The notes under the pieces: generated by a model
The model's database searches: none
Seen by the model: the letters and a program-made list of their open reading frames with translations, nothing else
Told to the model about the DNA's origin: nothing
NCBI GenBank assembly: GCA_022497155.1
Contig: MU385779.1
Coordinates: 1-64,000, forward strand
Direction: 5' to 3'
DNA length: 64,000 bases
From: Whalleya microplaca
Lineage: Eukaryota; Ascomycota; Sordariomycetes; Xylariales; Xylariaceae
Shown: one piece after another, positions 1 through 14,070 of the stretch
Numbering within the stretch: the stretch's first letter is position 1
Layout of the letters: the number at the start of each line of letters is the position of its first letter
Position numbers and translations under genes: made by a program

Positions 1-241
1 ATTAATTTTTTAAAGTGCTCTTTCCTTTTATATATAATTAATTTTTTAAAGTGCTTTTTCCTTTTATATATAATTGATTTTTTAAAGTGCTCTTTCCTTT
101 TATATATAATTGATTTTTAAAGTGCTTTTTCCTTTTATATATAATTAATTTTTTAAAGTGTTTTTTCCTTTTATATATAATTGATTTTTTAAAATACTTT
201 TTCCTTTTATATATAATTGATTTTTTAAAATACTCTTTCCC
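1..241. repeat. 36-bp minisatellite, about 6.7 copies
   Basis: The unit is an imperfect 36-bp tandem repeat of the form ATTRATTTTTTAAAGTGCTY followed by TTTCCTTTTATATATA. Copies differ mainly by C/T and G/A transitions (AGTGCT versus AATACT), consistent with RIP acting on a repeat. The array starts at or before the window edge and decays after position 241. There are no unique spacers, so it is not a CRISPR-like array. Nothing suggests that it is coding. Confidence 0.9.
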
Positions 242-385
242 TTTTATTAAAACGCCCCACTTTTTTAAATTATTTATTCAATTTTACCCTACCTGTTATA
301 CCCCCTTTTATTATATCCTTTATTATATATTATATATTATATAATTTAATTAATTTTTGCTACAATTATTATATTTATTATATCT

Positions 386-980
386 CGCGGTTATATTTAA
401 TTAACTTTAATTAATTAATTAATATAATCGCGAAATAATCGACTTTTAAATAGATATAACCGGTAGCAAGTATATAATTAATTTACTTTTTTCACTTTTA
501 TTACTCCTGTTATTTTCCGCGATCGCATTTAATTAAATTTAATTAATTAATTAATATAATTACGAAATAATCGACTTTTAAATAGATACGACCGGTAATA
601 AGTATATAACTAATTTACTTTTTTTACTTTTATTACTCCTATTATTTCCCGTAATCGCATTTAATTAAATTTAATTAATTAATCGAAATAATCGCAAAAT
701 AATCGACTTTTAAGCAGATATAATTAATAAAAGGCTTATAACTAATTTACTTTTTTTATCTTTATTATTTTTATTATTTCCCGCGGTCGCATTTAATTAA
801 ATTTAATAAATTAATCGAAATAATTATAAAATAATCGATTTTTAAACAAATGCGACCGGTAAAAAGTTTATATATAACTACTTTACTTTTTTACCTCTAT
901 TATTTTTATTATTTTTTACAATCGCTTTTAATTAAATTTATTTTATTAGTTGAAATAATTATAAAATAATCGACCTTTAA
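386..980. repeat. 132-bp tandem repeat, about 4.5 copies
   Basis: Units start at 386, 518, 650, 782 and 917, giving spacings of 132, 132, 132 and 135 bp. Each begins with CGCGGTCGCATTTAATTAAA or a transition-mutated version. Each contains AATAATCGACTTTTAAA and a GACCGGTAAnAAGT motif, then a T-rich stretch ending in TTATTTCC. Divergence between units is largely C/T and G/A, as expected from RIP. No open frame of note crosses it. Confidence 0.9.
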
Positions 981-2585
981 TTATATATTTATTTATATTA
1001 AACCGACTATATTATTTAAAAACTATTTATAGGCAACTATTAGTTTAAAATATAGGACGAAATATCTAGCTAGTAATTATTTGCTAACTATTATAAATAA
1101 ATAACTCGAAATCTAACGCCGGAACTAGATTTTAACGTACGTTATTAAATAATTCCTAGTCCAAAAGTCCGATTTCTATTATTAATTAAGCTAAGGTAAA
1201 TGCCTTTAGATAATTAATAAATAATTATATACTTATTTTTTATAATATAAAATACCGATACTACTAAATTTATAGATGTAGTAATAAATAAAAAAACTGC
1301 CGATAGTAATAATTTAAACCTTTTAATAAAATAATAAAATAATTATAAAATAATTAGATATTAATAGGCTTTATAAAAAAAGCGTAAATTTTCGCGAGTT
1401 ATAAAGCTTATATCAAAAAAAAATACGGTTAAGCCTTAGCTTTAGCCTTAGCCTAATAATTAAAAAGTATTAATTTTAGTATTAGAAATTGACAATTAAA
1501 TTTAAAAATAACTATCTGTAAAAAATTAAGGTATAATTAAAAATAACGCCGATAATAATACCGAAATAAATAATAATAACCTTAGAAATAAAGATACTAA
1601 TACCGATAATTCTGCAAGTAAAAATAATAATACCGATAATTCTGTTAATAAAAATAATAATGCCGATAATTTTATAAATAAAGATAGTAATGCCGATAAC
1701 TTTATAAATAAAAATAATGATAACAATCGGTATTATAATAAAATTTTTTAGATTATATTAAATTCGGATAATAATCTTAATTTTATTTTTTAAAACAATA
1801 ACTGAAATAAATATAATAAAACAGTATTTAATTATAAAGTTAATAACGATAACGAAAATAACGAAAATAATAAAAAAATAGATATAAATAATAAAGTTGC
1901 TATTATAATTATTAAAAATTTTACCGAAAAAAAATAGCGATATATTAATACAAATCTATTATTTTTAAAAGGAAAAAATACCGACTTTAGGCCTAAAGAA
2001 ATTTAATTTACCGTAAATAAAAAAGGCTGTAAAATTATAGCTTATAAAATACCTGTTTTATTAATTAAAAAAAAACTTTAAAAACAGATAAAAAAAAAGA
2101 CTCTTACTTTTAATACGCCTGGCGCGCGGTAACTAAAAATACGCAAATAGAAGCTAAAAAATATATAAAAAGATTATTTTATAATTATTTTATTAATTTA
2201 GTTATAGTCGTTACTTTACGTAAAATTTATTATTATTAAAAAAGTACCGACCTTTTAATTTCTAAAGCTGTTTTTTAACGACTCGTCCGGGAAGTTTTTT
2301 AATAATTTAGTATAAAATATAAATAGTAAGCTTTTACTATATTTAGCCTTTAGGAAACAGTTAAATCTACTATAACGGAAATAATAAAAGGTATAATTAT
2401 TAATAAAATAATTATAAAATAATTTAATAAATCTTTAATATTTAATTTAGTTTATATTTATGTTAATCGAGTTATATTATAAATTAAAAATATAACTTTA
2501 ATAAAAATAGTTATTAGTTATTTTCTAATTTTATAAAAAATATAATTAAAAAATTATACGCCTAATTTACTAAAACGATAGATAT
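981..2585. other. AT-rich RIP-degraded DNA, no gene
   Basis: Very AT-rich sequence between the 132-bp array and the left LTR of the first gypsy element, containing only the 30-bp minisatellite. Stops occur in all frames. It is probably the remains of older transposons, but I could not assign a family. Low-complexity translations here were not convincing. Confidence 0.5.
1602..1721. repeat. 30-bp minisatellite, 4 copies
   Basis: There are four 30-bp units of the form RCCGATAAYTYTRYAARTAA followed by ARATARTAAT, starting at 1602, 1632, 1662 and 1692. A weaker unit lies upstream. The leucine-rich open frame that appears on the minus strand here is a by-product of the repeat period being divisible by three. 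I do not treat it as a gene. Confidence 0.8.
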
Positions 2586-2824
2586 TGTCTTAAGATAGGG
2601 TGTTAGGGTAAAGGAGGTGCTACTTTATAGCTTTAGCTAATCGGAAGTAATCAAGGCGACGAAATAAAAGAGTTATTTATAACAGCGATTAATCGAAAGG
2701 AGAGATATATTTATTTTCGGCAATAAGGCTATTTGAGCTATATATATTCTATTTAAGAATAAAAAAAAAAAAATAAGCGATATATATATATTACGGCACA
2801 CTAGCCCTATAATATCTTTTTTAG
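2586..2824 (-). repeat. LTR (3' LTR of gypsy 1)
   Basis: This is the left copy of the LTR pair. It begins TGTCTTAAGATAGGG and ends CCCTATAATA, where the right copy has CCCCATAACA. Differences from the right copy are mostly C-to-T or G-to-A, plus an expanded A-run. On the element strand the adjacent internal bases are purine-rich (TCTAAAAAAGA), as expected for a polypurine tract next to the 3' LTR. Confidence 0.85.
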
Positions 2825-5800
2825 ATTTTATTATAAATATTTTTATTACAAAAAAATCTAATTAATTAATACAAACGTAAAAAGTATTTACCTCATTTAC
2901 TTTTTAAAAACTCTCGCTTTAAGCTTAACTGCCTTTCCTTTTTTATCTAATTCTATATATTCTTTAATAAATTTACGTCGTTTTATACGTTTTAATCGAT
3001 TAGGCTTAATAAAAAAAAAAATTCTCTATCGATTAATAACAGCTATACGTTTTTCGTAATCTATTTAACTATTTTATCCTATAAAAAAAATAAACTATAA
3101 TCGTCTTTCTAGCGTAATAAACTTATTTCTTATCTATTTATATAAAATATAAACTTTCTTATTTCGATAGGCAGCTTTTTATCGTTCTTTTAAAAGAGGT
3201 TAATATTAATCGAAATTTAGGAAACTTATATAGGCTTTATATAATTTGGGCTAACGTCGGGATATCTTTTTTGCTTAAAATAAACTAAAGGCAAAAATAA
3301 GCTTAGGTTTAGGTTCTCGTTTTGGTTTATTAAAGCTATCGGGTTAATTAATAACCCTATAAACTATTATTCGCTTTATTTTCGTAATTTAGCTTTTTAT
3401 TTCTCGTTTTTTATTAATAGAATAAAAATTTTTATAAAGGCGAAAGAATATAATAGGGGAGCGGAAAAAGCGAAAAATTAAATAAGCTACCTAAAAGCCG
3501 CAATTAAACCTATCTTATTATTATATTATCTAAATAAGTTTAATATAAATAAGAATTATACTATTTTATTAGACTTAAATTTAGCGTAATCGATTAAAAA
3601 TAGCCCGAGCTTTTTTTTATTACAAATACTTATAAAATTAAACGAAAAAATAATACAAGTTTTTACTAATATAATAATTAAAAAAAAGTAAAAGCTACTT
3701 TTTTTTTTAATATCAGTAACTATAAAGTTATATAAATATATAAATGCCGTTAATATAAAGAACCGGAGGTTATTTAAGATAATCCGAAAAAAGAATTAGT
3801 TATTAATTTAAGTAATTTTTTAATTAAATTTTATAATAATCCTAAAATAAACTTCTGTTTTAATAAGTCTTTTTTTAAAAATAGCAATATTTATTTAAAT
3901 TATAATAGCTATAAAAATAATATCGCAATATTAACGCCTATAATAAATAAAAAAAACATTATATAAATTTAATATTTTATTTACCTTTTATTTATTTTTA
4001 TTATAATTAGGAGAGGCGTTTCGATTAAAAATAACTTTAGATACTTTATCGCTTCTAACTAATAAAAAATCTATTTTTAGGGAATCGACGATTTATTTAA
4101 TTTCTTATTTTAAATGTTATAGCTTATTTTTAATCTAAGGTTTAAGTCTGTATATCTTAATAAAAAAGCCGCGAAATTAATTAATAGTATAAAAATTAAT
4201 ATTAGCTACTATAACAAATATATTAAAATTTAAAAAAGGAAGCTACTTTTATGGGAGCAAACTAATAAATAAGGTTATTTTAGCTTTATATTTAGGGTCG
4301 GAATTAATTATAAACTTAATTTTAGCTTTATTTTTAAATATAACCTCAAACTTAATATTAATTTTCGAAATAGGCTTAAAGTTCTTACGGGCCGCTTAAT
4401 TAACTTTTTTATTTTTATTCCGGTTCTTATATTTATTTTTCCTTTTCTTAAGTAACTTTTTAAACTATAATAGCTATAACGATATCTTAATATATAAAAA
4501 GTAAAGTTTAAGATATAATATTATAGCGATAGATTAATATAAAATTATAAAAAAACTAAATTAATTAATTAAAAACGATAAAAAATAAAGGAAAAAAGTT
4601 AATAAATAATTAAATAGAAGTTATTAATAAATTAGTGTAAAAAAAACTTTTTTACGCCAGGTTTTAATTTATAATAAATAAAGGTAAATTAGGAAATCCT
4701 TTCTATTTTTAATCAGTCGTTTAAACTTATAATAAGCTAAATATTAAATATAATAGGGCATTTAGGTTGTTATTACTAATTTTAAAAGTCGGCTTATTTG
4801 ATTTAGCCTTAATACGTTTTCTAAGCTACTTATTATATTTTTTATTTATTTTATTCTTATATTTTATATCTTTTTTTTTTTTAATAACTATTAACTTAAC
4901 TATTTATTTTTTATTTTTGCTTTATAGTATTTACTTAATTAATTATTCGTAATTATATTGTAAAGCTTGTTATTATATAAAGGGCAGAAAAAAAAAAAGA
5001 ACTCTTTTTATTAAGCTTTTACGTAAGTCGTCTATTCTTTTTTCCTTTATAAAAAGTCCTATATCTGGGAATTAAATTCTTTATTATAATAGCGTTAATC
5101 GAAAGCTAAGTAACCTTAAACGTTTTTATCGGGTTATAATAATTTATTAAAATCTAATAAATATTTAAAACGAAACGTGTATCGGTAATCCTTTTTCTAA
5201 AATTCGTAAAGTAGGTATTAAACCCCCGTTATTTAATCGAGTTAAATTTTATTAAAATAACTCTAGTTTCCGTAATCTTTTTTTTCGACTTTTTTATCCC
5301 GTTTTATTTTATTATCGCTTCTTTTTTAAAATAAGTAAATCGGCTATATAAATAGCTAAAAATTTTCGTCGTTTTTTTTTTTCTATCGATTTATATTTTA
5401 GCGTTAAGTTTTTTTCGCGTTTTAAATCTGCTGTTCCTAAACGATCGAAAACTTTTAATTCGATAGTAAAAAATATTAATTATATTTTTAATCTCTATTT
5501 TAATATTAAATTTAATCGCTTTAATTTAAAAACTAATAAAAATAAGCTACTTTAATTTTAGAAAAATAATATAAGCCGTTATTTTTTAAAAATTAATATA
5601 ATAAATAAGTTTATCTGGATAAATCTCTTTTTTATTTAACGCATATAATTTTTATTAATTAATATAAGATAATTTGACTGGTAAAAATTAGACTTTTTAA
5701 TAATCTTAAGGAAGGTCGGTATTATATTTAGGAATTTATAGTCTTAAAATTTTATTGTAAAGGTTAAATATAAAAGCTTGCCTTAAAATATATTAAATAT

Positions 5801-7999
5801 TTTAAAGTAATAAAATACCTTTTCGATTAATAATATTTTTTTTTATTAAAATCTGCGAAACTAATTTTATTAGTAACTTAATGTTTCGCTTAATCGAAAA
5901 TTGCTGTATATAATTTGGAGTTTTTATTTAAAAATATAGTGTTTATAATAAAGTCTTTTGCCGGCTTTACGAGAATCGGTTCGTTAGTTTTAAAAATAGG
6001 CGTTATAATAAAATGTGGCTATTTTATAAATATCGATTAATAAAAAGCTAATTCGGCAGTTCGTATAGAAATTATATAATCGGTATTTAAGTAAATAAAT
6101 ATTCGTTCCGGGATAAAAAATATATATATTTGCGAGCTTATTAATCGAAAGATTCTTTTTTTAATAGCAATATTAATTACGATAATTTTATTTTAATAGG
6201 TCGTTTTATAGGTAATATATATTTGGGTTAAATTACTAAAAAAATCTATCTTTTTTTGCCGAAATTATAGGTAGCTTTATTTATAGCTTGCAATAGTTTT
6301 TTTTATTTAATTAATTAGTTATATATTAAAATTTACGGTTATATTTTTTAATTTAAGCTTTTTTTTTTATTACTTTTTTATATCTGCTGTAATTTTATAA
6401 AACCTTATTTTTATAAAATGTTAATTTATATAAAACGTAAAAAAAAATAATCTAATTTATTAGTACTATTTTTTTAATATTCGATTATAAATTTCTCGCT
6501 TTATTAATAGTATTTTAGATAGTTTAATTTTAATTATCCTTTTAAGTGTTTTATTTTTTATAATTTTTTAATTTTTATTAGGCTCGATTTTTTTAATCTG
6601 GCTATAGGTTACCGGGCTTTTTTGTATATTTTTATTTTAATATAGCGTATTATTATTTGTTAGTTTAAAGCTTTTTTAATTATCCCTTATTTTATTATAG
6701 CTACTTAACTAATAATTATTATAAAGTTCGCTAAATTTTTAGTACTTTTTTATATCTCGAATAAATCTTTTTAATCGATTAGAAGAAAATACTCTTTATA
6801 ATATTACCCCGTCTAATTTTTTAAAGAAAAACCTGTTTTATTTTTATTTTTTTATAATTCGATAGGGCTTAATTTATTTATATTTTAGCTTTTTACTTTT
6901 GGATATATCAATATCCCGTATTATATTATAAAATAAAATTAAGCTATTTTATTTTAATAGTTTTAACTATTTTTTTGATAAATGTTATCGATTATTTCGT
7001 TCCGCCGCTTTTTTTCGTTTTTTTATTAAAATCTATGCTACTTTCGTAATATTTTCGTTCTATTGTTTAAATATTCTTACCTTTTTAATAATAAAATCTT
7101 TTTTATTACGGATATCTAATTAATTAAAAACCCGCTAAAATAATAAAACTATTTCGATTGGTATAATAAGTTTTTTATTATAAACTAATTTATATAATAT
7201 AAACTTATATTTTTATATAAATATTTGATTAACTTAAAATATAGCTTTAAGTTTTTTAATTTATAATTTGCCAGTTTTTTTTATTATATATATAAAAGAT
7301 TTTATAATTGGTTAATAGCTTATTTTTACTTATTTTTGCGTCTAAAGGTAATATGTAGGTCCGACTTATATTTTAATATTTAGCTATATAATATTTTTAG
7401 CTACTTTTGCTTTATTTTTTAAGTTTTTATTACATTTAATTATTATAAAAATATTATAGTTAGTATAAATATAGTCTTAAAAAAACTTTTATATCTTAAT
7501 TACTATAGCATTTTTTAATGCCTTAACTTTAGGCTATTTTAATAACTTATTTTTTATTTTAATAATAGCCGAATATTTATTATCGTTCGGGAAAAATTAA
7601 ATATTAATAATTTAAATAATTAGTAACTATTTTGGCGTTAAAAAAAATCTTTAATTTTTAAATCGTCTATCCGTAAAAAACTAGCATTTTAGGCAATATT
7701 TAATAGTAGTTTAGATTTTTTAATATATCCTTTTTTAGTAATAAAACTTAACTATTTTATTATAAATCGATTTACGTTTTCGATACGTTTTAATTTTTGA
7801 GTGGCAATTTTTAATAATACGTTTTTATTAATTAATATTATTAACGACACGCTGTTAGCTATATTTTTTATAAAGTTTCCGCTACAAAATTCCCTTTTAA
7901 ATTATATATTTAACAGCTTTATTTTGAAAACTTATTTTCGTATAATATTATCTTATTATATTAAAACCTTTTAGTCGATTAAATAGCTTTAAAGTACTA

Positions 8000-9420
8000 A
8001 GATATATTGCGATTTTTTAGGAAGTTTTAAACCAGTTTTTTAGCGGATATAAAATAACAGATAATAAAAAAAATTCCGGTATTTCTTATATTAGTTTATT
8101 TAATCGAGGTATTTTTGCTATAAAAACGTTAAATTAGATATTAATAAAATTGTCGACTTTTCTTTTTTATTAATTATCTAGCTTATCGGATAGCCCTAAT
8201 AGTTTACGTAATAAATTATCCGCTACTTAATATCGTTTTCTAAAAATATACTTTATTTCGAAATCAAATATTTTAATAAAAGTTATCTACCGGGTTAATA
8301 CCGCGTTAAATAAACTAAAGAATCTATTATTTAATTAAACGATTAAAACTTTAGCATCAGTTTCGAAAATAAATCTCGTACTGTAAAAGTAATTTCGCAA
8401 TTATCGAAAAAACTTAATTATCCCGAAATATTTTCGTTTCGTAATATTGTAATTAAGTTTTAGCCTTTTTTATATACCAGATTTAAATCTTACAAATCAA
8501 ACGTATCTATTAATTTCTTATCCTAATATATATCCTTATTTTATATCTAACGTATTAATTTTAAGCTAAATAATATATCCGTTTATATAATCGAACGTAA
8601 TTAAATAAGATATATTAATTAATACTATTTTAAATTTATTTATAATTTATTATTACTTTATTTCCTACTTCTAATTTGCGTTTTTCCGGAAAAATTTTAT
8701 TAGTAATAAAGTAATTAACGTATAGTATACGATCTATATATAATAATAAACTATAATTTTTAAGAATACTTACATTTTAGAAACATTACTATAAGGTAAT
8801 TATTCCGTAATTTTAATAACCTTAATTTAATTAAAGGAACGACTATTAATACCGCATAAATAGCCGATAATAACGGTAGCGTTTTTATACTAATCGCTTT
8901 TTTCCGTACTAACTATAACTTCCGTTAATTTAAAATTAAATAAAATATTATTAATATTTTTTAAATACTTATAAATAAATCGTTTTATTTTTAGTATAAT
9001 TTTTTAATTATTATATTTCGTTTTTAGCCTTTTAATACTAATATTATCGAAAAATAGCTTACATTTATCGGGTATAAAATCGAATAAAATCCGGGTAATA
9101 ATATATAAAAACTATACTACCGAATTAGTCCCTTTTTATAATAAAATTATTATCCGGAAAAGCCCGATTAGCGTCGAAAATATAATATAATCTTTACTAA
9201 ATATAAATAATAATATTTAATTATATCCTAAAAAAAAATCCACTATAAAAATTATTATTTATATAATAAATTCTTCCGTAAATTTATTATAATTATTCGG
9301 GAGAAAAACATCTTATATTTATATAATATTTAGTTTTATCGCCGAGTTAATTAACTAAAAACTTCCATTCTTTTTTTTAACTATAAACCAGGCGTTATAA
9401 TATAAGGTATAGGATTTTTT
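8000..9420 (-). pseudogene. Gypsy 1 pol remnant (reverse transcriptase and RNase H)
   Basis: On the minus strand, around 9010-9160, a run reads KGTNSVV, ITRILFDFIPDKCK and FFDNISIKRLKT. This matches the gypsy RT core in which the catalytic box is FLDDI; here the second Asp reads as Asn, a RIP-type GAT-to-AAT change. Further downstream (about 8100-8390) a run reads FETDAKV, then FDFEIKYI and ADNLLRKL, the usual RNase H region order (TDA, then FDF, then AD.LSR). Stops interrupt all of it. The span is approximate, and gag and integrase were not delimited. Confidence 0.75.
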
Positions 9421-12400
9421 TAATATTCTATTTTTAAGCTAATTCCGTAAAACATTTAAGACCTGTATTTTTAGTAACACTAAAATAGGGATTAATTTAA
9501 CTTGCTATATATTATATAATATTATTTTAATCTTATATAAAAAGGATACTTTTTCCTTAATTCGGCTAATTTTTATAAAGTCTTAAACTAATGCTATTTT
9601 TTATCGATAAAAAATCTCGATTAGTATTATTTTCTTTTAATTTATAAGCTTTATATCTAATAGCTTTATTTTAATAATATTTAGGCGTTTTTTCGTTAAT
9701 TTAATATCTCGTAGCGCGGGAGCGAAACACGAAATAATGCCTTTATATTTCTTGTTTATTTTAAATATATTTAAGGGTTTAAAATTCGGCTCTATATTTT
9801 ATAATATCGCTTACTTTTAATTAATCGACCCTAAAGAAACTATACTATCTAATTCGGCATTATCGATTAGGTAAACTTTTCGTATTTTTAGTTTATATAT
9901 TATATATAACTTAATTTCGTTTTTCCGTAACATTTTTTTACGATATAATATTATACGCTATATTACCTATTTAAATTTTTTTTTAATAGTCTCCCGTAAT
10001 AGGTTTAATAAATAATTATTAAATAGCGAAACTTATACTTAATCGCTATTTTAAAATATCTTATTAATAGTAATCTTTATCTGTTTATTAGCCTATTTTA
10101 AACTTAAGTTATTTTAGACTATATTTTTAAACTTCGCTAGGTTTATTATTACCGTAATATTTTAAAGCCTTTATTTACTGTCGACTTAACCTTTAATATC
10201 AGCGGTTATTAGTTTTCCAAAAGATTAACAACGTCGGCTAAAGTTCGCTTAACTAGCTTATTATATATAAAAGGTACTATAATTTTAATATTTCCGAAAA
10301 ATATCGAAGCTATTAATAAGCCTTTTTTAAGATAAATTATTATACGCGATTAAAAAATAAAATTAAAGCCGAAAAGTAACGGAAATGCGGCCTTAAAATC
10401 TCTAACTATATAAATCGGTAGCGGCAAACTATAGCTTACTAACTATATAAATCTTTCGATTAGGCTAAAACTCCCAGTTTTATTATTTACTAATATATTA
10501 AAGCCGGATTACGTAATTTTAATTTTTCGTATAAGTATCTAATACTTAAAAACGTATAATTACGTAATAATACTTAATTAGGTACCCGTATTAATAATCG
10601 CAATAATTAAATCTTTATATTTTTTAAAGCTAATCCTTATAATTAATCGGGGCAATAGTCGGATATATATTTTAATATTCCGGATAAATACCGGCAGAAA
10701 TGTTATAATAATTTAAATAACGTTACCGGGTATTATAAATATATTATTAATCGATATATTTATAAGGCGGTTTTAAAATTTATTAGGCGTAAAAATTAGC
10801 TATAATACGCTTAATATAAGATTAAACTAAAATTGCTATCCTTATTGCTACTAATTAATTATTTCGGCTAAAAAGATATAAATTATTTTATAAGGCTTTC
10901 GATTTATCTTATCCGCTTTATTAAATAAGTATTAAAATAATGCCTTACTAAATCCCGTATAATATTTAATTAAATTATTTTATAAAACTTTAAATCTTTT
11001 CGCTACATTTTTAGAAATCTTTTTTTTCTAATATTCCGAAATTAAAGCTAAAACTAATTAATTAGGTATAATATTCTCTAGCTTATTAGCCTAGGTTTAT
11101 TTCGGCGTTTTTAGGACTGTTAAAAGTAAAAAGTTTAGCCTTAATAATACTTTATCGATTGTTTTTTTTACGGATATATTACTATCTATATTCTTATACC
11201 TTTTTAATGCTAAAACGTTAATCTTATTTTTACCTTTATACTAAAACGGCTTAATTATTACTTTATATATAGAATTCCCGCTTTTATTAATAATTAGTTC
11301 CTTTTAAAAGTAATTTTATAGGTTTATAAGTTCGTAAAAAGTGTTACTTTTTAAGCCCTTTATTCTAACACTATTAACTTTTAAATCTATAGCTAGTATT
11401 ATTTCCGGGTTACGATTTTATAAATTAGCTATTAATCGAGTAAAATTATAGTTTTATTTAAACTTTATATTTTTTTCGATTTTATTATATTTATAAAGGT
11501 AATAATAAGCTAATTTCCGAATTTAAGTACCGCATATCCTTATTTTATATAGAAATTATAAGCAGGCTTAAATAATACCTTTTTTATTTATTTTGCTTTC
11601 GGTAATTATATGCCTAAAAAATAAAATATTCCTAATTTCGGGAACAGCTTGGAAACTTCCGATAAAATATCCCCTAAATTAATTATTGTATTATATTATA
11701 TTGTCGCGGCTTAACGACACTATTAGGGAGTAAGTAGTAAAAAAATGGCTTAATTTTCCGCAAAAAAAATAAATATCTCGATTATATCTTTAAAATAATA
11801 TCGGTCGTAATATATATCGACTATTTTAATTTTATCGGCTGTTATATTTTTTATATCCTTTTTTTTTATTTAAAAATTTAGCGTAATAAATATTAAAAGA
11901 TATATCCCTTGCTTTACGTCCTTAAATATTCTATTAGGCAAAAGTTTCTTTTTATAGGACGTAATATTTTAATTTCGATAATATTAATCGAAATTTCTTT
12001 ATAAATATAATAAAATTTTCGTTAGCTTTAAGTTATGCGATAAATATTTATTTTATAAACTTAATTAAGTCTTTTATTTCGTTTAGCTAAAAAAATAAAG
12101 TCTTTTTTTTTAAGATAACCTTAAGTTACTTTAGGCTTACTAGTAGTAAGCAGAACCGAACCGAACGTTAATAATTAACCGATTTATTTTTATACTATCA
12201 ATTAGGCGAAACCTATTAAATATTATAGCTATTGTAATTTATTAGGCCGATTATAACATCCGCCTATATATATATAACGTTTTAAGCTTTTTTATAATCT
12301 AGTTCGAAAAGCTCGTTATATAATTTCGAGCAAAATTATATAATCTATTTAATAACCTTTTAATCGATTTTCTGTTATAAACTACTAACAAAAATAACGT

Positions 12401-13842
12401 CTTATTTTTTAATTTTTTTTTATTTCCGGACGTTTTTTACCCGAACCGAATAATTTAAAATATAATAATAAATTTTTATCGGTTTAAATAGTCTATTACT
12501 TTTTTTTAGGTTTTTTAACTGTTTTATAAAAGTTTTTGTTTGCCTTAAGTCACTAATTTTAAAATATCGCTTTAAAACTGCCTTTATTTTTTTCTAAATA
12601 ATAATATCTTTTAGTAAAGTTTCAATCTGTCGCTTATTAGTTTAATTATCCGTTTAATACGGCATTTCTCTAATTTTAATATTATTTTCTAAGTTGTATT
12701 TATCGAATATATATATTATATTTTCGATTTAATCTGTAATATTATTTCTATCGAATAAAAGTTATAAGTAGTTTCGAAAGTCTAGTAACGTAGCTGTTAC
12801 CGTAAACCTAATCCTTCCGGTTATAATAAGTCGCTTTTAATCGGAAGCTATATTTTAATCCGTAAACTTTTTATCGACTTATACGTCTTTCGTTATATTA
12901 AAGAATAAAATTTTTTAGCTAGTTATTTCTAATTAAATATTTTAATTATATAATGCCGAATCTCTTTTATTTTACTGGTGTCTTTAATTAGTAATAAAGT
13001 TAATAGTTTTTTAATTGTCGGTTAATCGGAAAAATCCCTTTTTAGCTATATTTAATATAATTTAAAATATCTTATTATCTAGCTGTTTTAATTTTTTAAT
13101 TATACTTAATTTTAGGGAAATATATTTTATTTTTTTTAATTATATTAAGTTGTAATCTTATAATATTCTAGATATAAAATTGTAACTATCCCTTAAAACG
13201 CTAATAATAGCTTTAAAGGTTAAAAGACTTTTAAAAAAAATCTCAATAACAAGTCGCCAACCTAGCTATTGTATTACATTAATTAATTAATCGCGTAATA
13301 AAACTACTTATAGGCTAATTAAAAGCTCGGATATTATTTTCGTTATTTAAATTCTACCTTAGTTTATTTTATAAATTTAAACCGTAGCACGTTTTTATAT
13401 ACTATTTACTATATACTTTATAATTTTTTAATTTTTCCCAATCTTTTATGCTACTAATTTTCTCATATTTAACTTACTTTATTAGAACTTATGTTTTTTT
13501 ATATTTTCGTATTATTATATTTTCGTACTTTTTATATTTTATATTTTTTATATTTTTATATCTTTATATTACTAGCTTATTAATATATGTTATAAGTTTT
13601 TTATAGGTTTTTTTATTAATCTGTTTATTTTTAGCATTATTTTTTTATTTTAAATAATCGTTTATTATTAGTTCTTTCTTTTAGTTAGTGTTTTTTTTTA
13701 TAGGTTCGGTTAGTTTAATAGTTTTAAGGGTTTTGCTAAAGTTTTTCTCTTTTGGTTTTATTTTACTATTGCCTCTATTTGGACTATTTTTTTCGATTAA
13801 TCAGAAAGGCGAAAAAGTTAAAGCCTATTCGGGGGAGCTAAA

Positions 13843-14070
13843 TGTCTTAGGACAGGGTGTTAGGGTAAAAGAGGTGCCACTTTATAGCTTTAGCTAATCA
13901 GAAGTAATTAAAGCGACAAAACAAAAAAGTCACTTATAACGGCGATTGATCGAAAGGAAAGATGTATTTATTCTCGGCGACAAGGCCGTCTAAGCTATAT
14001 ATATTCTATTTAAGAGTAAAAGAAAAAGACAAGCGATATATATGTGCCACGGTATATTAGCCCCATAACA
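13843..14070 (-). repeat. LTR (5' LTR of gypsy 1)
   Basis: This is the right copy of the LTR pair, less mutated than the left copy. It runs from TGTCTTAGGACAGGG to CCCCATAACA. A G-rich tract GGGGGAG lies just inside the element at about 13831-13837. It resembles a plus-strand polypurine tract, but the RT remnants place the coding strand on minus. Confidence 0.85.

Larger units (their letters stand above)
2586..14070 (-). mobile_element. Ty3/gypsy LTR retrotransposon 1, RIP-degraded, about 11.5 kb
   Basis: Direct terminal repeats at 2586-2824 and 13843-14070 begin TGTCTTA and end ATAACA (ATAATA in the mutated left copy). They share a long colinear core that includes AGGGTGTTAGGGTAAA. The flanks show a 4-bp duplication ATAT (2582-2585 and 14071-14074), which is weak because the area is AT-rich. 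Reverse-transcriptase and RNase H remnants read on the minus strand, so the element lies in minus orientation with its 5' end at 14070. Every frame is full of stops created by C-to-T and G-to-A changes. The 11-kb interior is large for a gypsy element. About 4 kb at the 3' side (2825-6900) is unassigned and may be an extra region or an older nested insertion. Confidence 0.85.

Noticed and set aside
1..241. Regular 36-bp repeats as a CRISPR-like array
   Set aside because: Units are contiguous with no unique spacers, and the genome is fungal.
1526..1726. Leu/Phe/Ser repeat protein on the minus strand
   Set aside because: Product of a 30-bp minisatellite in AT-rich DNA; no start context or flanking gene structure.
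13831..13842. G-rich tract before the right LTR taken as evidence for plus orientation of gypsy 1
   Set aside because: RT and RNase H remnants clearly read on the minus strand, so the tract is not the polypurine tract of the element.
13688..13897. 69-codon plus-strand hydrophobic frame
   Set aside because: It spans the junction of the gypsy 1 interior and its LTR in AT-rich DNA; its composition explains the hydrophobic look.
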